From Verrucomicrobium spinosum DSM 4136 = JCM 18804 (lineage in GTDB: Bacteria; Verrucomicrobiota; Verrucomicrobiia; Verrucomicrobiales; Verrucomicrobiaceae), in contig NZ_ABIZ01000001.1 in assembly GCF_000172155.1 (NCBI RefSeq), positions 6,791,105-6,855,104 of the forward strand: a DNA stretch of 64,000 nucleotides, given 5' to 3'. Shown here piece after piece: positions 59,720 through 64,000 of this stretch. A model generated the notes under the pieces. The model did no database searches and was not told the origin of the DNA. It was given only the letters and a program-made list of their open reading frames with translations. Made by a program: the position numbers and the translations under genes. Each line of letters begins with the position of its first letter. Positions within the stretch are counted from its first letter, which is position 1.

Positions 59720-59979
59720 CCACCTCGCTGACCTACACCAAGAATAATGAGCACCTAATTCTGGTTCTTGAGACGGGCCCGCTGGGAGGGGTCTTGTCCC
59801 AGGAAATCAGGGGCGATGCAAGCTTCCGGGATGCGCTGCAGGCTCATCTCGAAGAGACCTCAGGCACGTATGACGGCCTCTTAGCCTTATGTTATAGCGC
59901 CGTGGAATAACTCGGCCTGCAGGTCACCACAAAACACGATGGTGAGCCGCCTGATCCAGACGATCTGGAGTTTGATTGA
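59716..59979 (+). pseudogene. 88-aa-family immunity gene with internal stop
   Basis: Starts MTTSLTYTKNNEHLI, one residue shorter than the paralogues. Codon 65 is TAA (59908-59910) where the - strand copies have a sense codon; the frame then continues GLQVTTKHDGEPPDPDDLEFD to TGA at 59977. The sequence after the stop is still well conserved, so the mutation is recent. A truncated product would lack the last quarter. Confidence 0.8.
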
Positions 59980-60140
59980 GTCTCTGCTCCCGGATCGCCC
60001 CACCCCTCTCCCGGCTGACACCAAGGGAGGGGATTTTCTTTGCTCGCCATCGCCGTGCCAAACAACCACCGCCGCAGACGCATGATATTGCCTTGAACCT
60101 TGGCAGCGCTTGATGCATCACCATCACCTGCCGAGGCGAG
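59980..60140 (+). repeat. post-immunity spacer element, copy 3 (inverted)
   Basis: Matches 16400-16565 in opposite orientation, so the inverted segment runs from about 58926 to at least 60140. Confidence 0.6.
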
Positions 60141-60615
60141 GGCGGCGCGCGCGATACTGGACGAGACGGCGGATGAGTTCGAGGAAGATATACAGACCAA
60201 CACCTCCTAGATCGAACACAGGGCAGGCCCGCTCGCGGTGGTGGAGGAAACTACTTTCCGACAGCGATCAAGACCGCCGTGAAGTGATGCAGTTGCTGGA
60301 TGCAGAGTCCCGTTGCAGGGCGTTGACACGGTGAAACAAAATGCTGGTAACCGATATAATTGGGGACGCAGCATCCCCTGTCCATTGCACGCGGAGATGC
60401 CGACGCGGCACCTCACCGCGCTGCAGGCACTCCAGTCCCAGGCGCTCCAACCCGAGCTCAGAGACCACCGAGTTCAAAGATGCCCCCACATTGGCGAGGC
60501 GGCGCCCCAGCGGCGGAGCCACTCCACCTCTGTCAGAGGCTCAATCCCAGCCATCACCACGCTCAATGAGATGCGTCATTCCGGCGGGAAGAAGGAGGTC
60601 GCTCCGCCTCTCTGA
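60141..60615 (+). other. remnant-rich region without a clear gene
   Basis: A polyvalent scrap (ARAILDETADEFEEDIQ, near 60140-60205) and the tail of a kinase module (REVMQLLDAESR, 60260-60330) are readable on the + strand. The rest to 60615 has short ORFs on both strands, none convincing. Confidence 0.45.
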
Positions 60616-60816
60616 TTCCCGCCTGGCAGAGGCGCACGAGCCGCCGGACAGGCACCTTTGAAGGCACTCGGCTCCAACTGGGAGGCAAACAGCCCCACTG
60701 AGCAAGGCAAGCTGCCGATTCAGGATACCTTGGAGCAGTCCCGTCGGCTCCCCCTCAACACCATGAAATCTCATCCCTCCGCGGAGTTCCAGAAAGCTGC
60801 CCAACCCCAACACTGA
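60616..60816 (+). pseudogene. 3' end of an upstream phage gene
   Basis: An open frame ending ALGSNWEANSPTEQGKL, then LPLNTMKSHPSAEFQKA and TGA at 60814-60816, 5 nt before the portal ATG. It reads like the C-terminus of the gene that normally precedes a portal gene (often the large terminase), but its body is missing or frame-shifted, so the identity is a guess. Confidence 0.4.
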
Positions 60817-60821
60817 TCACG

Positions 60822-62957
60822 ATGCAAATCCTCGCCCAACCTCGAGCGGAGTCTCTGACCACCGTCCGCAACCGGATGGTCCTGAAGGCCACGCTGGTCA
60901 AACAGCGCGGCGCCCGTCAGAGCCCGCTGGAGAACGCCATCAAAGCGGACCGCATCGCCTTTTTGGTACGCCATGCCAAGTCGCGGCATGACTCTTACTA
61001 CTCAGCCCTGTCTGGGTGGCGCAACAAGCTGGACAAGTACCTCCTGCAGTCTGAGGACTACTTCGAGTTCCGAAGGGCCGCGCCCAACCGCAACGAGGGT
61101 AAGAAGAGCATCTTCGACAAGCAGAACGACTCCCTCAATCTCATTGGAGCGTTCACCGAGTTCTTCGCGGCCCAGGCCCAGAACGATCTCTTCGGCGCAC
61201 AACCATGGTTTGCCGCCCGCCCTCTTGGCAAGGCAGACGCCACGCTTGCGGACCAGGTCACCAAGCACGCCATGTGGAAGACCAGTCAGGCCGGGCTGAC
61301 AGAGACCTACTGTGAGACCACCATGCTCACCGCCATCCTGGGCACGCAGTTCACACGCACCACCTGGCTGGTAAACACGGACTCCTATGAAGAGCCACGC
61401 ACTGCGCTCTATGACGCGAAGACGAAGAAGCCAGTGCTGACCAGCAGTGGCGAAGCCATCTTTGACGATGATCCCATCCTCGAAGAAGAGCGCCCGGGCG
61501 ATGGCGAGGCAGGAGCTCCCGTCCTCGCACGCTTCCCCAAAAAGGATCCCCAGACCGACCTCTCCCGAGGCACCTACGAATACGGCAAGGCCTTCCTGAA
61601 ACAGGATGTGGTGACGTACCGCAACATCAAGACTCACAACCTTCACTTTCGGGACATCGCCTTCGACCCGACCGCACCGGATCTTGACCTCCATCACACT
61701 GACTTCTTCCACTCCTTCACCAAAGGCGTACTCGACATCGCCAAAGAGTACGGCCTCACCGATGCAGAGACCCGAGAGCTGTACCACGCAGCCAAGGAAA
61801 GGTCCGAGAGCCTCAAGCCCGAATCAGCCCGTAGCGAATCGGCCCCTGCGGACCCGGATCAGGATGATCCCAATGGCTCCATCCCCAACCTTCCAGTTCG
61901 ACTCATCGAGGGGTTCATGCGTGTGGATGCCCTCGGCAAAGGTCAGGCATCCAACATCTACATGGTATTCGCCCCTCAGTGCGAGATGTGCCTGAAGCTG
62001 GACTACCTTGGCAACATCACCCCCAAGGGCAAACTCCCCGTTCACGCCCACACCATCAACAGACTCCCCTGGCGGATTGTGGGGCGCGGATTCTTTGAGC
62101 GCTTTGACAAGGTGCAAACCTTCGTGGACGACCTGTTCAACCGCATCAACTGGCATGATCGCAAGTCGAGCGATCCCATCACCGGCTTTGACAAATCAAA
62201 GCTCGCCCAGGAAGACGAGGAAGAAGACGAACCTTTCAACTCAGAGAAGCCCCTCAACCTCAAGCCGGACTCGAAGCTTGATGAGGCGATCCAGTTCAAA
62301 GCACTGCCCGACCTCAATGACCGCACCAAGGAAATGCTGCAGATGATGGTTCAGATGGTGCAGCTGCGTACGGGCATCACCGCGGCGAACCAGGGCGATG
62401 TTGCCGGGCTTCCTGAAGCGAGCACGGCCACCGGCATCAAGCAGCTGATGAGCCGTGCTGCAGTGCTGCTCAAATCCCCCATCGATCAGCTCAAACGCAG
62501 CTTCACCTGTGACCTGGAGTACTCCCTGCTGCTTCTCTACACAAACCTCGATGAGGACGAGACCTTCGCGTTCGGGGAAGGTGAAAACACGGAACTCATT
62601 GAACTCAAAGCGGATGCCGTCCGCGGGCTGGAGCTCAATATTTCCTTGCTCCTGACCCAGGCACAGAACCAGTTCAAGCTGGAGAATGCGAAGGCGGCGA
62701 TCGACCTTCTCGGCCGGTACATCCAACTGCCAGAACACGAGAAGACGGCGGCGCGCTCGCTCTTCCTTCAGGCCCTGCGGGCTTTGGACTTCCAGGACGC
62801 TGATTCCATCATCAGAGCGCCCATCCAGGACCTGCAAACCTTGCTGACACAACTGCCCCCTGAACTGCAAGCTCAACTGGGTGCATTGATGCAGCATCCG
62901 CAATCTGCAAGCGGAGTTGACTCCAAGTCGGGTCCCGGATTGATGCAAGCCGCATAG
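60822..62957 (+). CDS. phage portal (head-tail connector) protein
   Basis: 711 aa, complete. It has the look of podovirus-type portals (P22/T7-like group): an N-terminal helical region (AIKADRIAFLVRHAKSRHDS), an aromatic/charged wing (SEDYFEFRRAAPN), VDALGKGQASNIYMVFAPQ, the late GITAANQGDVAGLPEASTAT segment and a Gln/Leu-rich C-terminal helix (LQTLLTQLPPELQAQLGAL) that would form the crown/barrel. The portal is a dodecameric ring at the capsid vertex through which DNA is packaged. There is no damage. It is followed after 19 nt by a tail-fibre gene. Assignment rests on overall pattern and context. Confidence 0.7.
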   Translation: MQILAQPRAESLTTVRNRMVLKATLVKQRGARQSPLENAIKADRIAFLVRHAKSRHDSYYSALSGWRNKLDKYLLQSEDYFEFRRAAPNRNEGKKSIFDKQNDSLNLIGAFTEFFAAQAQNDLFGAQPWFAARPLGKADATLADQVTKHAMWKTSQAGLTETYCETTMLTAILGTQFTRTTWLVNTDSYEEPRTALYDAKTKKPVLTSSGEAIFDDDPILEEERPGDGEAGAPVLARFPKKDPQTDLSRGTYEYGKAFLKQDVVTYRNIKTHNLHFRDIAFDPTAPDLDLHHTDFFHSFTKGVLDIAKEYGLTDAETRELYHAAKERSESLKPESARSESAPADPDQDDPNGSIPNLPVRLIEGFMRVDALGKGQASNIYMVFAPQCEMCLKLDYLGNITPKGKLPVHAHTINRLPWRIVGRGFFERFDKVQTFVDDLFNRINWHDRKSSDPITGFDKSKLAQEDEEEDEPFNSEKPLNLKPDSKLDEAIQFKALPDLNDRTKEMLQMMVQMVQLRTGITAANQGDVAGLPEASTATGIKQLMSRAAVLLKSPIDQLKRSFTCDLEYSLLLLYTNLDEDETFAFGEGENTELIELKADAVRGLELNISLLLTQAQNQFKLENAKAAIDLLGRYIQLPEHEKTAARSLFLQALRALDFQDADSIIRAPIQDLQTLLTQLPPELQAQLGALMQHPQSASGVDSKSGPGLMQAA

Positions 62958-62976
62958 AAGCCAGCACCATTGGAGC

Positions 62977-64000
62977 ATGACCGAACTGCCCATCATCCCC
63001 CGCCCCGCCGAGCCAGTGCGGCCACCGCGGGTGCGGGAGCTGCCGCTGAATCGGCTCGTGGATGAGTGGGTGCCGGACGGAGCCGATCTCTCTACGCCAA
63101 CGGCTGGTATTGCCCGGTATGCCCGCCAGTTGATCCTGGGTGATGGCACTCTGTACGACCCAGAGTTCAGCACCCGGCTTCGATACGGCGCAGGCGTCCC
63201 GGACAACAGCCTGGGCTACATCGGAGATGCTTATGTCAACACCGCCACGGGATGGTTCTACCAAAAGACAGGTGAGACCACCTGGACAGTGCGCGGCATC
63301 CTCGCGCAGTCCATCAGCAACTCCCTGGCTACATTCTATTGCCCTGACGGCCAGACACGGTCCGTAGCGTTCGCTGAAGCGGGTCCGGCCTCACATGCAG
63401 GAACCCATGTGGGCCTGGGTTCTGACAAAATCCGCGATGCCACCTCATCGCAAGACGGGCTCATGACTGCGGAATACGCTGCCAAGTTGGACGGCATTGA
63501 GGCATCTGCAGACGTCACTGACGCGGCCAATGTCGGAAGTTCCATCAATGGCTCCTCCAGCAAGGCCACACCTGTGAATGGAGACAGCGTCCCGCTGATT
63601 GATAGTGGCGCCTCCAACGTTCTCAAGAAGGTCACCTGGGCAAACGTCAAGTCCACTCTCAAGGCCTACTTCGACACGCTGTACAGCTTCTTCGACCCCT
63701 CTTCACCTGGCCCTATTGGTGCTGGCACGCCGGATGAAGGTCACTTCACCACCCTGGACATCTCTTCGCCCGTTGGCGTAGCTTCCGGGGATGTCTTCAA
63801 GGTTTACGCCGGGCTTTACAGCCGCAGCGTTTTGACCGTGAACGAAAATGGTTTCAGCAACTTTTTCGAGCCTGTTTCCTGCGCTTCATTTGTCCAGGGA
63901 TTGAGATTCATCGCTCCCAGCCACCCAGTCACAGGGAGCAGCGTGGATGCGACCCTCTATCTTCGCCCGGAGTGGAACACCTCGGGGGATGTGTCTGCAT
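62977..64000 (+). CDS. phage tail fibre/spike protein (3' end beyond window)
   Basis: Open from ATG 62977 to the window end (341 codons). The N-terminal ~85 residues contain LPLNRLVDEWVPDGADL; then GYIGDAYVNTATGWFYQKTG, a segment common in phage fibres. Residues ~165-230 carry QDGLMTAEYAAKLDGIEA and ASNVLKKVTWANVKSTLKAYF, a motif pair typical of tail fibres. The part after ~residue 245 (GAGTPDEGHFTTLDIS) is typical of fibres with C-terminal chaperone-type domains, but the end is not visible. It lies in the same operon as the portal. Confidence 0.75.
   Translation, partial: MTELPIIPRPAEPVRPPRVRELPLNRLVDEWVPDGADLSTPTAGIARYARQLILGDGTLYDPEFSTRLRYGAGVPDNSLGYIGDAYVNTATGWFYQKTGETTWTVRGILAQSISNSLATFYCPDGQTRSVAFAEAGPASHAGTHVGLGSDKIRDATSSQDGLMTAEYAAKLDGIEASADVTDAANVGSSINGSSSKATPVNGDSVPLIDSGASNVLKKVTWANVKSTLKAYFDTLYSFFDPSSPGPIGAGTPDEGHFTTLDISSPVGVASGDVFKVYAGLYSRSVLTVNENGFSNFFEPVSCASFVQGLRFIAPSHPVTGSSVDATLYLRPEWNTSGDVSA

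Noticed and set aside
1-60000. Insertion sequences or integrase/recombinase explaining the shuffling
   Set aside because: No transposase, integrase or reverse transcriptase motif was seen on either strand, so the duplications look like homologous recombination between modules.

Overview
The window looks like part of a GC-rich bacterial chromosome (or large temperate element) carrying a decayed, heavily shuffled prophage region. At the right end, on the + strand, are two ordinary podovirus-type virion genes: a portal (head-tail connector) protein at 60822-62957 and the start of a tail-fibre/spike protein running off the window at 62977. Nearly everything from 1 to 58.8 kb is on the - strand. 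It consists of pieces of large phage 'polyvalent' proteins, each followed by a candidate effector (toxin) domain and very often by a small, tightly coupled candidate immunity gene. The host cannot be named from sequence alone; a verrucomicrobial or similar high-GC Gram-negative host is only a guess. The lipobox protein at 45562-46752 supports a Gram-negative envelope.

Layout. 1-4.5 kb: five tandem 1-kb copies of one gene. 4.5-7.7 kb: a ~1000-codon polyvalent protein that contains a domain homologous to the tandem genes. 7.5-21.4 kb: shuffled modules (protein-kinase-like 'PolyVal' domains, HExxGH zincin-like domains, a BECR-type nuclease-like domain) and two HELVH metallopeptidase toxins with 88-aa immunity genes. 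21.4-28.8 kb: two sister polyvalent toxins with different C-termini, each overlapped by a ~140-aa immunity gene. 29.0-34.3 kb: a phosphoribosyltransferase effector, a kinase effector and their related 112-aa immunity genes. 34.0-40.0 kb: a long polyvalent protein ending in an RNase A-like domain, with a 97-aa immunity gene and a frameshifted upstream half. 40.0-45.4 kb: HEMHEL effectors with four paralogous ~110-aa immunity genes. 45.6-49.0 kb: a possible peptidoglycan-degrading effector coupled to a WG-repeat lipoprotein. 49.3-56.5 kb: a second copy of the tandem array plus polyvalent gene. 56.6-58.8 kb: a kinase remnant and a zeta-toxin-like kinase. 58.9-60.1 kb: an inverted copy of the HELVH toxin/immunity cassette, whose immunity gene carries a stop codon.

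How the parts fit. Delivery or processing modules (an LPD-like N-terminal module, HExxGH zincin, BECR-like domains) recur with different C-terminal domains. Domain boundaries are marked by a recurring short linker ending in F-S. Immunity genes overlap or abut the toxin stop (ATGA, GTGA or TGATG overlaps, or gaps of 2-8 nt). The arrangement resembles the displaced-cassette arrays of CDI/Rhs polymorphic toxins, but in a phage polyvalent-protein setting. Many copies are broken by single nonsense codons, 1-nt frameshifts (several at homopolymer tracts) or recombination junctions, so the locus appears to be a reservoir of variants rather than a set of intact genes. All family names below come from motif recognition by eye; no search was run.
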